Below are positions 54,426-61,328 of a stretch of 64,000 nt of DNA, piece by piece; the stretch's first letter is position 1, and each line of letters begins with the position of its first letter. Made by a program: the position numbers and the translations under genes. Source of the stretch: an uncultured Marvinbryantia sp. (GTDB taxonomy: Bacteria > Bacillota > Clostridia > Lachnospirales > Lachnospiraceae); NCBI GenBank assembly GCA_934408725.1, contig CAKRVB010000009.1, positions 30,250-94,249 of the forward strand, written 5' to 3'. Below the pieces are notes generated by a model, which saw nothing but the letters and a program-made list of their open reading frames with translations, was not told the origin of the DNA and searched no databases.

Positions 54426-55298
54426 ATGAGCAATGAAGAACTGGTGCAGAAGGTGCAGTGCAATATAGACAAACAGGAAAATATGAGCCAGCTATGGCAG
54501 CAGAACCTTGGAATGATACGGCAGATAGTGCGAAAGCATAGCTATGTAGTGGATACAGAAGATCTGATGCAGGAAAGCTATATTGCATTAAGTAAAGCGA
54601 CAGCCTGTTATGATCCAGAACGGGGCGCCAGTTTCTCAACGGTATTGCATCAGTATTTGGAATGGCATTTCATACAATATTGTCAGAATCAGGAAATGAT
54701 AAGGATATCGCCAAATTTGACGAAAACCTTGAGGGAGTACAGGGAACTGGTAAAGGTCTTTCAGATCCAGACAGGGCGCAAGCCTACAGACTGGGAAGTA
54801 TGTCATTATCTTCAGATCAGTGAGAAAGTGCTGCAGGCGGTAGAATATACAGAACAGGCAACGCAAATAGGAAGTATAGACGTGCCTGCAGGGGAAAACG
54901 GGGAAACGTTGGCTTCGAACCTGATAGCGGATGAAACGGACATGGAACGGGATGTTCTGGGAGAACTACAACAGAAACAGCTTGCGTCTGTACTCTGGCC
55001 AATGGTGGACGAATTACCGGATATGTCAGCTAAAGTATTGAAAGCCAGATACCAGGACAATATGACACTGAGGAATGTGGCGGACAACATAGGAATCAGC
55101 GAAAAGGCGGCAGGGCAATGGCTTGGAAAAGGAATCAGAGAACTGAGGAAGCCGGGAAACCGAAAGAAGCTGGAGCCATTCATGGATCTGGAATACACAT
55201 ACAGCCAGGCATTACAGGGGAACGGTGTGCATAGATTCAATCAGACGTGGACAAGCAGTACAGAAAGAATAGCAATAGAACTTTTTGGAAGAAAGTAG
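54426..55298 (+). CDS. Sigma-70-like factor of the element
   Basis: The 290-residue protein has a region 2-like part (VDTEDLMQESYIALSKATACYDPERGASFSTVLHQYLEW, in residues 40-78, read in two pieces) and a region 4-like helix-turn-helix (VLKARYQDNMTLRNVADNIG, ISEKAAGQWLGKGIREL). The middle (VCHYLQISEKVLQAVE) resembles region 3. It is diverged from RpoD but has all parts needed for promoter binding. It probably drives late genes of the element, or acts as a replication accessory factor. Confidence 0.82.
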   Translation: MSNEELVQKVQCNIDKQENMSQLWQQNLGMIRQIVRKHSYVVDTEDLMQESYIALSKATACYDPERGASFSTVLHQYLEWHFIQYCQNQEMIRISPNLTKTLREYRELVKVFQIQTGRKPTDWEVCHYLQISEKVLQAVEYTEQATQIGSIDVPAGENGETLASNLIADETDMERDVLGELQQKQLASVLWPMVDELPDMSAKVLKARYQDNMTLRNVADNIGISEKAAGQWLGKGIRELRKPGNRKKLEPFMDLEYTYSQALQGNGVHRFNQTWTSSTERIAIELFGRK

Positions 55299-55659
55299 AG
55301 CGGAGCAGTATATAATGCGGAGCATGGCAGCAGGACACTGGATGGGGTAGGGGGAGTCTGAAAAGTTTTACATGATCTTTCCTGACCTCACAGCCTGTTT
55401 TGTCTGCACAAAATTCTAAATACTCTGAAAAAGTGTGCAAATCTAACATTTCTAACACCCTAAAAAGGAAATGGGCGGGACTGCTAACATCCTGCTGCCA
55501 GGAGAAAGAGAAATATATTTGCAAAAAATAACGGGCAAATGTGGAAAGTATCAGGAAAATGTACATGATTTTGAAATACGGAAATTGTGCCGGGACAATA
55601 AAAAAAGAACACAGAACAAAAGAAAATTGCCCGGTGTTCTTTAGAAGTATTTGCACTAA
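55299..55659. other. Gene-free 361 bp between the sigma-like gene and Uma2 gene
   Basis: Convergent transcription meets here. Only one structure stands out, the Uma2 terminator at 55601-55642. The rest is AT-rich with no open frame over 40 codons that looks coding, and no clear promoter. Confidence 0.6.
55601..55642 (-). terminator. Terminator of the Uma2 gene
   Basis: On the minus strand the stem AAGAACAC/GTGTTCTT (with a loop of about 20 nt) is followed by a run of T. Confidence 0.6.
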
Positions 55660-56205
55660 TTATAGTGGAATTTGTGAGAAATCAATGAATAAATCAGGGT
55701 AAATGTCGGCTTTTATGGTATCGGAAAAGGTAAAATCATCTGTATTGTCGTTTTCGAAGTCCCATACAGTAATACGGTTTTTATCTGGGTCTATGATCCA
55801 GTATTCACGTACACCAGCAGAACGGTATTTGAATAATTTGGTGAAGTAGTCCATTTTCCTGCTGCCAGGGGAAACGATTTCCATGATCCAGTCAGGAGCA
55901 CCGGTGCATCCCTGGTCTGTGAGCTTGTCAGGATCGCAGATAACACAGATATCCGGTTCGACATAGGTTTTATTATCTGCATTGAGAAACACGGCAAATG
56001 GGGCAAAATAGACACGGCAGACCCCTTTGTGATCTTCGATATAGTTACCTATTTTCCGGGAAAGAATCACAGCAATATCCTGATGCTTACGGGTTGGCGG
56101 TGCCATAAAATAAATCTGGCCATCGATCAGCTCGGCACGTTGGCCGTCAGGAAGGTTATAGATATCATCAGTAGTATACTGGTCATTGTACTGTGGTAAT
56201 GGCAT
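55660..56205 (-). CDS. Uma2 family putative endonuclease
   Basis: Uma2 proteins have a PD-(D/E)xK restriction-like fold; their role is unclear. The 181-residue product shows the family core: YNLPDGQRAELIDGQIYFM, FLNADNKTYVEPDICVI (catalytic Asp), APDWIMEIVSPGSRKMDY (Glu and Ser/Arg core) and REYWIIDPDKNRITVW. The ATG at 56205 with AAAGGATG is preferred to a frame starting 17 codons earlier. It is an independent cargo gene on the minus strand, with its own promoter. Confidence 0.92.
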   Translation of the reverse strand: MPLPQYNDQYTTDDIYNLPDGQRAELIDGQIYFMAPPTRKHQDIAVILSRKIGNYIEDHKGVCRVYFAPFAVFLNADNKTYVEPDICVICDPDKLTDQGCTGAPDWIMEIVSPGSRKMDYFTKLFKYRSAGVREYWIIDPDKNRITVWDFENDNTDDFTFSDTIKADIYPDLFIDFSQIPL

Positions 56206-56228
56206 GAAAACACATCCTTTCATAAATG

Positions 56229-56256
56229 ATAATAGTGTATGGTTCCTTTGAAACAA
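56229..56256 (-). promoter_or_regulatory. Probable promoter of the Uma2 gene
   Basis: On the minus strand TTGTTT, 16 bp, TATTAT, 24 bp before the start codon. Confidence 0.5.
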
Positions 56257-56333
56257 TAAAATAATTCAGAGAATCTAGCGCAGTTTTACGCTCTGTGGCT
56301 TCTGGAAAGACACAGGCGGGTAGCAGGACAAGC

Positions 56334-56549
56334 CTATTCAGTAGTGATACAGGAATTGTCACGTTCTATAGTTTCGTTCACTGCACGAACAATAAAAGCA
56401 TTTACACTTTCGTTCTGAGCTTCTGCATGAGCTTTAATTTCTGCCTTGCGGCCTTTTGGAACAGTGAGCTCTAAACGGTCATAATTATTTTTCACATATT
56501 TGTGGACAGCTTTTTGTTGAGCTTTGCTTATTTTGCTTTCTTCTGGCAT
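56334..56549 (-). CDS. Ribbon-helix-helix (Arc-like) DNA-binding protein
   Basis: The 71-residue protein has the strand RLELTVPKGRKAEIKAHAEAQ followed by the helix pair SVNAFIVRAVNETIERD, a typical Arc/MetJ fold as found in antitoxins and small repressors. Start at 56549 (MPEESKISKAQQ) has an AGGTG site; six codons upstream are also open. The operator-like repeats at 56643-56713 lie just upstream on the divergent side, so it probably represses its own promoter and that of the 110-residue gene. No toxin partner is recognised next to it. Confidence 0.82.
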   Translation of the reverse strand: MPEESKISKAQQKAVHKYVKNNYDRLELTVPKGRKAEIKAHAEAQNESVNAFIVRAVNETIERDNSCITTE

Positions 56550-56642
56550 GGTTTCACCTGCTTTCAATCATAGTAAAAAATAAGTTGAAAAAGTAGAACA
56601 TACCTTTTCCATCATGCCATAATTATATACTAAAAATCTATT

Positions 56643-56727
56643 CACGTAAATATAAAAAATTAACAAATATATACCCGTAAATATATGAAATGTGTCAATG
56701 TACTATTTACGGGAATAGTGTTATACT
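56643..56727 (+). promoter_or_regulatory. Extended -10 promoter with three TAAATA operators
   Basis: CCCGTAAATA (56674-56683) and TATTTACGGG (56704-56713) form an inverted repeat, and CACGTAAATA (56643-56652) is a third copy. The right arm ends 8 bp before TGTTATACT (56719-56727), an extended -10. This fits repression by the neighbouring ribbon-helix-helix protein, which recognises short inverted repeats. It serves the gene at 56767. Confidence 0.65.
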
Positions 56728-56766
56728 AAGGAAGTAAAGAAAATACAGGAAAGGAAACACGGAGAT

Positions 56767-57099
56767 ATGAAGTATAACTTATCCAGAATCATGCTGAAAG
56801 CATGGAAGATCTACCGGGACAAAAAGCAAATCAGTTTCGGGGAATTACTGCACCGTGCCTGGTTATCGGTAAAAGCTGAGACAATCAATGCCAGACGCAT
56901 AGAAATGGCGAAGCGGGCAGCAGGAGTAAAAGAAGAGAACCACACATGGCACGGATGGAAAAGAAAAGGCTATACTGTCTTACATAATTCCAAGGCATTA
57001 TTTTCCTGCTGCCTGATCTGGGCGGAAAAGGGAGACGGGGCTATATATAAAGCCAGTTTCTTCGGAAGATCACAGGTACAGAGAATACCTGCAGTATAA
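56767..57099 (+). CDS. Mobile-element small basic protein, unknown function
   Basis: The 110-residue protein is very basic and rich in Trp and Lys. The first half is helical (MLKAWKIYRDKKQISFGELL, WLSVKAETINARR), the second half has the sequence TWHGWKRKGYTVLHNSKALF. Proteins with such N-termini are common in Clostridia integrative elements but have no assigned role. It is controlled by the repeat-bearing promoter at 56643. The next gene is 112 bp away behind a hairpin-rich stretch. Confidence 0.72.
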   Translation: MKYNLSRIMLKAWKIYRDKKQISFGELLHRAWLSVKAETINARRIEMAKRAAGVKEENHTWHGWKRKGYTVLHNSKALFSCCLIWAEKGDGAIYKASFFGRSQVQRIPAV

Positions 57100-57100
57100 A

Positions 57101-57200
57101 AAACACCCCTGTCAGAGCGGCAACTCTGGCAAGGGCAAAGAACCCAACCACAAAATAACGGGATCCTTAGCCATTATATAAGAATCCCAGACCAAAAATC
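57101..57200 (+). ncRNA. Candidate structured RNA or leader between element genes
   Basis: Two hairpins occur in 100 bp: CCCT-GTCAGAG, loop CGGCAA, CTCTGGC-AAGGG (57107-57135), and GGGAT(C)CTTA with TAAG(A)ATCCC (57160-57188, one internal mismatch each side). They are followed by GGGAAAGAAG, the ribosome site of the ImmA/IrrE gene. This may be a cis-acting leader or attenuator. I recall similar intergenic sequence in other Clostridia elements but cannot verify it here. Confidence 0.4.
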
Positions 57201-57211
57201 AAGGGAAAGAA

Positions 57212-57526
57212 GTGATGCCAATGGAAAACGGACAAGTATTTGAAAAATTAATAAAAATATGCCATGACAAGCATATATCTGTATTGTTTACCCAGTTTAA
57301 AGCCAATTATGGACTGATTCGTGGGGACAGAATAGGTATAGCGAACGATATGGGGATAGATGCCATTAATAAGACGTTGGCGCATGAAATAGCACACTCA
57401 TATTTACATTATGACAAGGGCAATATTACAGGAGAACAGCAGAATGAAGCCTATGAAGAACAGGCAGACAGGGCGGCAGTTATGCTCTTGGAAACGATAC
57501 AGATAGCAGGGGGCGCACAGGTATGA
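57212..57526 (+). CDS. ImmA/IrrE-type metalloprotease (anti-repressor)
   Basis: The 104-residue protein has the zinc-protease core TLAHEIAHSYLHYDKG (HExxH, residues 56-71) and the following EEQADRAAVML with the third ligand Glu. ImmA cleaves the ImmR repressor of ICEBs1-like elements and so triggers excision. Its likely target is the XRE repressor at 51580. It is shorter than most ImmA proteins and lacks a long C-terminal domain. The stop overlaps the next gene by 4 bp. Confidence 0.9.
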   Translation: MMPMENGQVFEKLIKICHDKHISVLFTQFKANYGLIRGDRIGIANDMGIDAINKTLAHEIAHSYLHYDKGNITGEQQNEAYEEQADRAAVMLLETIQIAGGAQV

Positions 57527-57711
57527 ACAAAGAGATATACAGACAGGCGGCAGCATTGATACTGGAATTATCGGAGCTTACTCCGGAAGATTACCTGCAG
57601 GTAAAAATGACTATGCTGGCAGTTACCAGATGCCAGCAGGCAAAAGACTTTCTGTACATAGTATTTGCTCAGGCAGAAAAGAACAGACCATTGCTCATAG
57701 AAGCAAGATAG
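57523..57711 (+). CDS. Small helical protein coupled to the ImmA-like gene
   Basis: The 62-residue product (EIYRQAAALILELSELTPED, then YLQVKMTMLAVTRCQQ) is a simple alpha-helical protein of unknown role. It overlaps the ImmA/IrrE gene by 4 bp (ATGA), so it is made with it and might bind it or the repressor. Coding status is supported by this coupling, not by a known family. Confidence 0.7.
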   Translation: MNKEIYRQAAALILELSELTPEDYLQVKMTMLAVTRCQQAKDFLYIVFAQAEKNRPLLIEAR

Positions 57712-57966
57712 AAAGAATGGATTTACATAGATTACAAGAATCTCTAGGCCACTGGCTCCGGTGTAAAGGGCAAAGAAAACGTGCCGGATGCAATAAAGGA
57801 AAATTGCACCGGCACAAATTGTATAAGTTTTGAATTGGTTGAATTTCCTATTGCTGGATATGAAAAGACTTTTGATCAAAATGAGCGAAAGACGCAGGGA
57901 CAAGTTTCATATTTATATATAGAGACCTAAAAGAATCCAGCAGGAATAGGAGAAAGGCTGGGAATA

Positions 57967-59136
57967 ATGGCGAAAGATTTGAAAGGAAAAGAATTACCGA
58001 AGGGAATCACACAGCGTCCAGATGGCAGATATATGGGACGTTTCACCTTTTCTGGTGAAAGATATACATTGTATAATCTGGATCTGAAGGAATTGAAAAG
58101 AGAATTGAATAATTTACGTTATGAAGTCGAAAACGGGCTGTATGTGAAAGAGACGAACATGACAGTAGACGCATGGTTCAGGGTCTGGATAGAGGACTAT
58201 AAGAAAAATACCGTAAAGTATGGAACGTACATTATTTATAATGATATGTATGATGCACATATCTGTAAGGTGCTGGGAAAGAAGAAACTGGCTGATATAC
58301 GCCCACAGCATATACAGAATATTTACAATGCAATGAGTAAAGACGGCTACAGCCAGAAGACAATAGGACTGGTGGCGGTGGTACTGGGCGGGATGTTTAA
58401 ACAGGCATACAGGAACCAGATCATCCGAAAGAATCCGGTGGAACTGGTAACACGACCAAGAAAACAGACAAAGAGAAAAGACCTCAGAGTGATGAACAGA
58501 GAAGAACAGAAAATATTTTTGAAATATGCGACAGATAGCCTTTATTGCAATGTGTACCAGGTAGCTCTTGCAACCGGTCTGAGATCGGGGGAACTCAGAG
58601 CACTGGAATGGGAAGATATTGACTTTAAGAACAGGAATATACATGTGACTGGAACACTGAAATATCATAATGGAGAAGGATACAGGAAGGATCTGCCAAA
58701 GACAGTATCAAGTGACCGTATAATTCCTATGATAGACGAAGTGTATAAGATTTTGAAGCAGCAGAGAAAAGAGCAGGCAGAAATGAAAATGAAGCTCGGT
58801 ACACTGTGGTGTCCTGCTGCCGGTCTGGAAAATCTGGTATTTACAAGCCAGTACAACCGGAAAGGCTACGGGATCCCGATAGGGAGCGCAGCGCTTAATG
58901 ATGATCTGAAAAAGATCATAGAGCGGATCCGGGCTGACGGTATCAAGTTCGAAGCAATTACACCGCACACGTTGCGCCATACCTTTGCAACCAGAGGACT
59001 TGAAAATGGCATACAGCCAAAGGTTATGCAAGAGCTTTTGGGGCACACCAGCTTTTCTATGACAATGGATATTTACAGTCATGTACTGCCAGATACAAAG
59101 GCAGACGAGATTCAGAAAATAGCAAATATTCTATAG
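57967..59136 (+). CDS. int: Tn916-type tyrosine recombinase (integrase)
   Basis: The 389-residue protein has an N-terminal arm-binding domain ([18 protein letters not shown]), a SAM-like core-binding domain ([19 protein letters not shown]) and the catalytic domain with Arg206 (TGLRSGEL), Lys245, His334-Arg337 ([10 protein letters not shown]), His360 (LGHTS) and Tyr370 (MDIYSHV). All catalytic residues are intact. It lies directly inside the right 64-bp repeat, as is usual for integrases, and reads toward the right end. It should catalyse site-specific integration and excision at the 64-bp site. Confidence 0.96.
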   Translation: MAKDLKGKELPKGITQRPDGRYMGRFTFSGERYTLYNLDLKELKRELNNLRYEVENGLYVKETNMTVDAWFRVWIEDYKKNTVKYGTYIIYNDMYDAHICKVLGKKKLADIRPQHIQNIYNAMSKDGYSQKTIGLVAVVLGGMFKQAYRNQIIRKNPVELVTRPRKQTKRKDLRVMNREEQKIFLKYATDSLYCNVYQVALATGLRSGELRALEWEDIDFKNRNIHVTGTLKYHNGEGYRKDLPKTVSSDRIIPMIDEVYKILKQQRKEQAEMKMKLGTLWCPAAGLENLVFTSQYNRKGYGIPIGSAALNDDLKKIIERIRADGIKFEAITPHTLRHTFATRGLENGIQPKVMQELLGHTSFSMTMDIYSHVLPDTKADEIQKIANIL

Positions 59137-59159
59137 AAAAAGAGGATAAAAAAGCAAAT

Positions 59160-59177
59160 TGGTGTAAAAATGGTGTA
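59160..59177 (+). repeat. Integrase arm-type repeat, right end
   Basis: Second copy of TGGTGTAAAAATGGTGTA, 24 bp after the integrase stop codon, same orientation as the left copy. Confidence 0.65.
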
Positions 59178-59252
59178 AAAGGTATCTGGGAATCAGGTGG
59201 CAGCAGGACAGAAAAAAGAAGAGAAAAGCCAGAAAATGCCGTATTTAAGGCA

Positions 59253-59316
59253 AATGAAACAGCCGGTAGGGGAGCTACCGGCTGTTTCGAGGGGAGTATA
59301 AATAATTAATAAGGGG
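59253..59316 (+). repeat. Right attachment repeat (attR)
   Basis: The second copy of the 64-bp repeat, including the perfect 14-bp inverted repeat (59256-59288). Confidence 0.92.
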
Positions 59317-59446
59317 TTGTAAGAGTAGTAACTCTTACAGGAGACATTATAATATAATTTGGTAAAAATTGCAATACATATTTTAAAATTATTAAGAAAT
59401 AATAAATACTGTAACAAAAAATTAATATTTTCAGGAGGTATTTGAG

Positions 59447-59623
59447 ATGGCAAGAAATAAAAATCTTCAGGATAAGAATACGGTAAGCGGAAATAAAGCG
59501 GAATCGAATATGTCAAATTGTGGGAAAAATGAGAATTCCACAAAAAACCGCACCTCTAATTCCAGTAAAAATACAGAGAGTAAGTACACTGCCAAAAAAG
59601 ATATGGATGAAGAGGAATACTAG
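59447..59623 (+). CDS. Small hydrophilic 58-residue protein
   Basis: This gene has a perfect AGGAGGT site 8 bp before its ATG. The product is polar: rich in Asn, Lys, Ser and Thr (MARNKNLQDKNTVSGNK, then TESKYTAKKDMDEEEY), with no hydrophobic core and probably disordered. It is followed by two tandem terminators. I do not recognise a family; small spore- or stress-related proteins often look like this, but that is speculation. Its leader was interrupted by the integrative element. Confidence 0.75.
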   Translation: MARNKNLQDKNTVSGNKAESNMSNCGKNENSTKNRTSNSSKNTESKYTAKKDMDEEEY

Positions 59624-59645
59624 TCCATCAGCCTGAGGATAAAAA

Positions 59646-59727
59646 CAGCATCGCAGCCGGCCGGAATATTCTGGCCGGCTGCGATGCTGCAGCAGATGTA
59701 AAACTGCTTTTTGACCTTTTTTTTCTG
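59646..59727 (+). terminator. Tandem terminators after the 58-codon gene
   Basis: A 17-bp GC-rich stem (59646-59662 with its partner ending at 59689) is followed by a smaller stem AGCAG/CTGCT and two T-runs, the last of eight T. Confidence 0.85.
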
Positions 59728-59766
59728 ATATCATATTGTGTAATATAGAATAACCGGGAGGCTGTT

Positions 59767-60090
59767 ATGAGATTTCATATGCTTGCACCAGATGAGATGG
59801 AACATTATCTTCGGGATGACAACAGTCTGATTATTGATTTGCGGGAAGAGGAGGACTATGAAAAAGATCATATCCGGAATGCGATAAACATTCCTTATCA
59901 TAACTGGAAGCACTATACAAACAGCACAGAATTTCAGAATATACGAAAAAAGAAGAACATAATACTTTACTGTGAACGCGGGCCGACCAGCTTCGCAGCA
60001 GCAAAAGAACTGATGGAAAGAGGAATTCCGGTCAGTGTGCTGGTAGGGGGGATCAGAGCTTACCGGGGGAATTTAAAAGAGAGATATTGA
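59767..60090 (+). CDS. Rhodanese-domain protein
   Basis: The 107-residue protein is a single rhodanese domain: LIIDLREEEDYEKDHIRNAINIP with the conserved Asp-Leu-Arg, the active-site loop LYCERGPTS with catalytic Cys (six-residue loop), and VLVGGIRAYRG. It probably transfers sulfur from thiosulfate or a persulfide carrier, or acts in redox signalling. It stands alone before the RNA methyltransferase gene with its own promoter presumably in the short gap after the terminators. Confidence 0.93.
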   Translation: MRFHMLAPDEMEHYLRDDNSLIIDLREEEDYEKDHIRNAINIPYHNWKHYTNSTEFQNIRKKKNIILYCERGPTSFAAAKELMERGIPVSVLVGGIRAYRGNLKERY

Positions 60091-60173
60091 CAGATGGGGC
60101 TTTAGAACCTTAATATAGAAAGGTATACAAAAAGATATGAGAGAAGGAAGAAAAACGGAGGAAGTCCTTTAGT

Positions 60174-61328
60174 ATGGAAAGAATAGAACTGATTGCCCCA
60201 TGTCATTTCGGGATGGAAGCAGTGCTGAAAAGAGAGATCTTGGACTTGGGCTACGATGTTAGTAAAGTGGAAGATGGTAAGATTACATTTATTGGTGATA
60301 TGGAAGCAGTTTGTTATGCCAATGTGTTCCTGAGATCGGCAGAACGCATACTGATCAAGGTTGGAACTGTGCATGCTGAGACATTTGATGAACTTTTTGA
60401 AGGTACAAAAGCGCTTCCGTGGGAGCAATATATTCCGGAAAATGGGAGATTCTGGGTGGCGAAGGCCACTTCCATTAAGAGCAAACTGTTCAGCCCGTCA
60501 GATATTCAGTCTATTATGAAAAAGGCTATGGTAGAGCGGTTAAAATCCGTATATCACAAGGAATGGTTTACCGAAGACGGCCCATCTTATCCGGTGCGGG
60601 TGGCATTCATGAAAGATGAAGCAGTGATCGGGCTGGATACATCCGGGGAGTCTTTACATAAAAGAGGTTATCGCAGACTGACCAGTAAGGCTCCGATTAC
60701 CGAGACACTGGCGTCGGCATTGATTCTGTTTACTCCATGGAAAAAAGAACGCATTCTGGTAGATCCATTTTGTGGAAGCGGCACATTTCCTATTGAAGCA
60801 GCGATGATAGCGGCAAATATAGCGCCTGGTATGAACCGCAGCTTTCTTGCGGAGCAATGGAGCAATCTTGTCCCGAAAAAAAGCTGGTATGATGCCATGG
60901 ATGAAGCACAGGAGATGGTGGATGACAAAATAGAGACAGATATTCAAGGATATGACATTGATCCGAATGTGGTAAAAGCTGCGAGAGAGAATGCCAGAAT
61001 GGCAGGGGTTGAGCATCTGATTCATTTTCAGCAACGGCCGGTATCAGCATTGAATCATCCGAAGAAGTATGGGTTTGTGATCACGAATCCTCCATATGGA
61101 GAGCGTATTGAGGAAAAAGCCAACCTGCCACAGCTTTACCGGGAGATCGGAGAAGCTTTTCAACGGTTGGACTGCTGGTCAGAATATGTGATTACCGCAT
61201 ATGAAGATGCAGAAAAATATATTGGAAAAAAAGCGGACAAAAACAGGAAAATTTATAATGGTATGATGAAGACTTATTTTTATCAGTTCCTGGGACCAAA
61301 ACCGCCAAGAAAAAAAGAAGAAAAATGA
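60174..61328 (+). CDS. THUMP-domain 23S rRNA (guanine-N2) methyltransferase, RlmL/YpsC type
   Basis: The 384-residue protein has an N-terminal THUMP domain (IELIAPCHFGMEAVLKREI, then ERILIKVG) and a class I methyltransferase domain with motif I VDPFCGSGTFPIEAA, GYDIDPNVVKAARENA and the catalytic TNPPYGERI. This is the YpsC/RlmL-like group that makes m2G in 23S rRNA. It overlaps the papain-like gene by 4 bp. The ATG at 60174 has GGAGGA upstream. Confidence 0.93.
   Translation: MERIELIAPCHFGMEAVLKREILDLGYDVSKVEDGKITFIGDMEAVCYANVFLRSAERILIKVGTVHAETFDELFEGTKALPWEQYIPENGRFWVAKATSIKSKLFSPSDIQSIMKKAMVERLKSVYHKEWFTEDGPSYPVRVAFMKDEAVIGLDTSGESLHKRGYRRLTSKAPITETLASALILFTPWKKERILVDPFCGSGTFPIEAAMIAANIAPGMNRSFLAEQWSNLVPKKSWYDAMDEAQEMVDDKIETDIQGYDIDPNVVKAARENARMAGVEHLIHFQQRPVSALNHPKKYGFVITNPPYGERIEEKANLPQLYREIGEAFQRLDCWSEYVITAYEDAEKYIGKKADKNRKIYNGMMKTYFYQFLGPKPPRKKEEK

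Larger units (their letters stand above)
51199..59316 (+). mobile_element. 8-kb integrative element with perfect 64-bp terminal repeats
   Basis: Two identical 64-bp direct repeats (51199-51262, 59253-59316) bound genes typical of integrative elements: XRE repressor, excisionase-like protein, HUH replication initiator, sigma-70-like factor, ImmA/IrrE protease and a Tn916-type tyrosine integrase at the right end. Cargo includes a Uma2 nuclease and a ribbon-helix-helix protein. Short arm repeats (TGGTGTAAAAATGGTGTA) lie inside both ends. There is no FtsK/TcpA coupling protein, type IV secretion gene, capsid or terminase, so it is a small integrative element that may depend on a helper for transfer, or use the HUH protein as relaxase. 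Confidence 0.88.
59137..59446. other. Gene-free 310 bp: right element end and leader of the 58-codon gene
   Basis: It holds the arm repeat, attR and, beyond it, a second perfect hairpin GTAAGAGT/ACTCTTAC (59319-59338) and an AT-rich stretch with TATAAT (59348-59353), no matching -35. Without the element, the 64-bp hairpin, this hairpin and the small gene would be contiguous. Confidence 0.7.

Noticed and set aside
57717..57833. 38-codon frame before the integrase gene
   Set aside because: No ribosome site, basic random-like sequence, and a hairpin within it; more likely intergenic.
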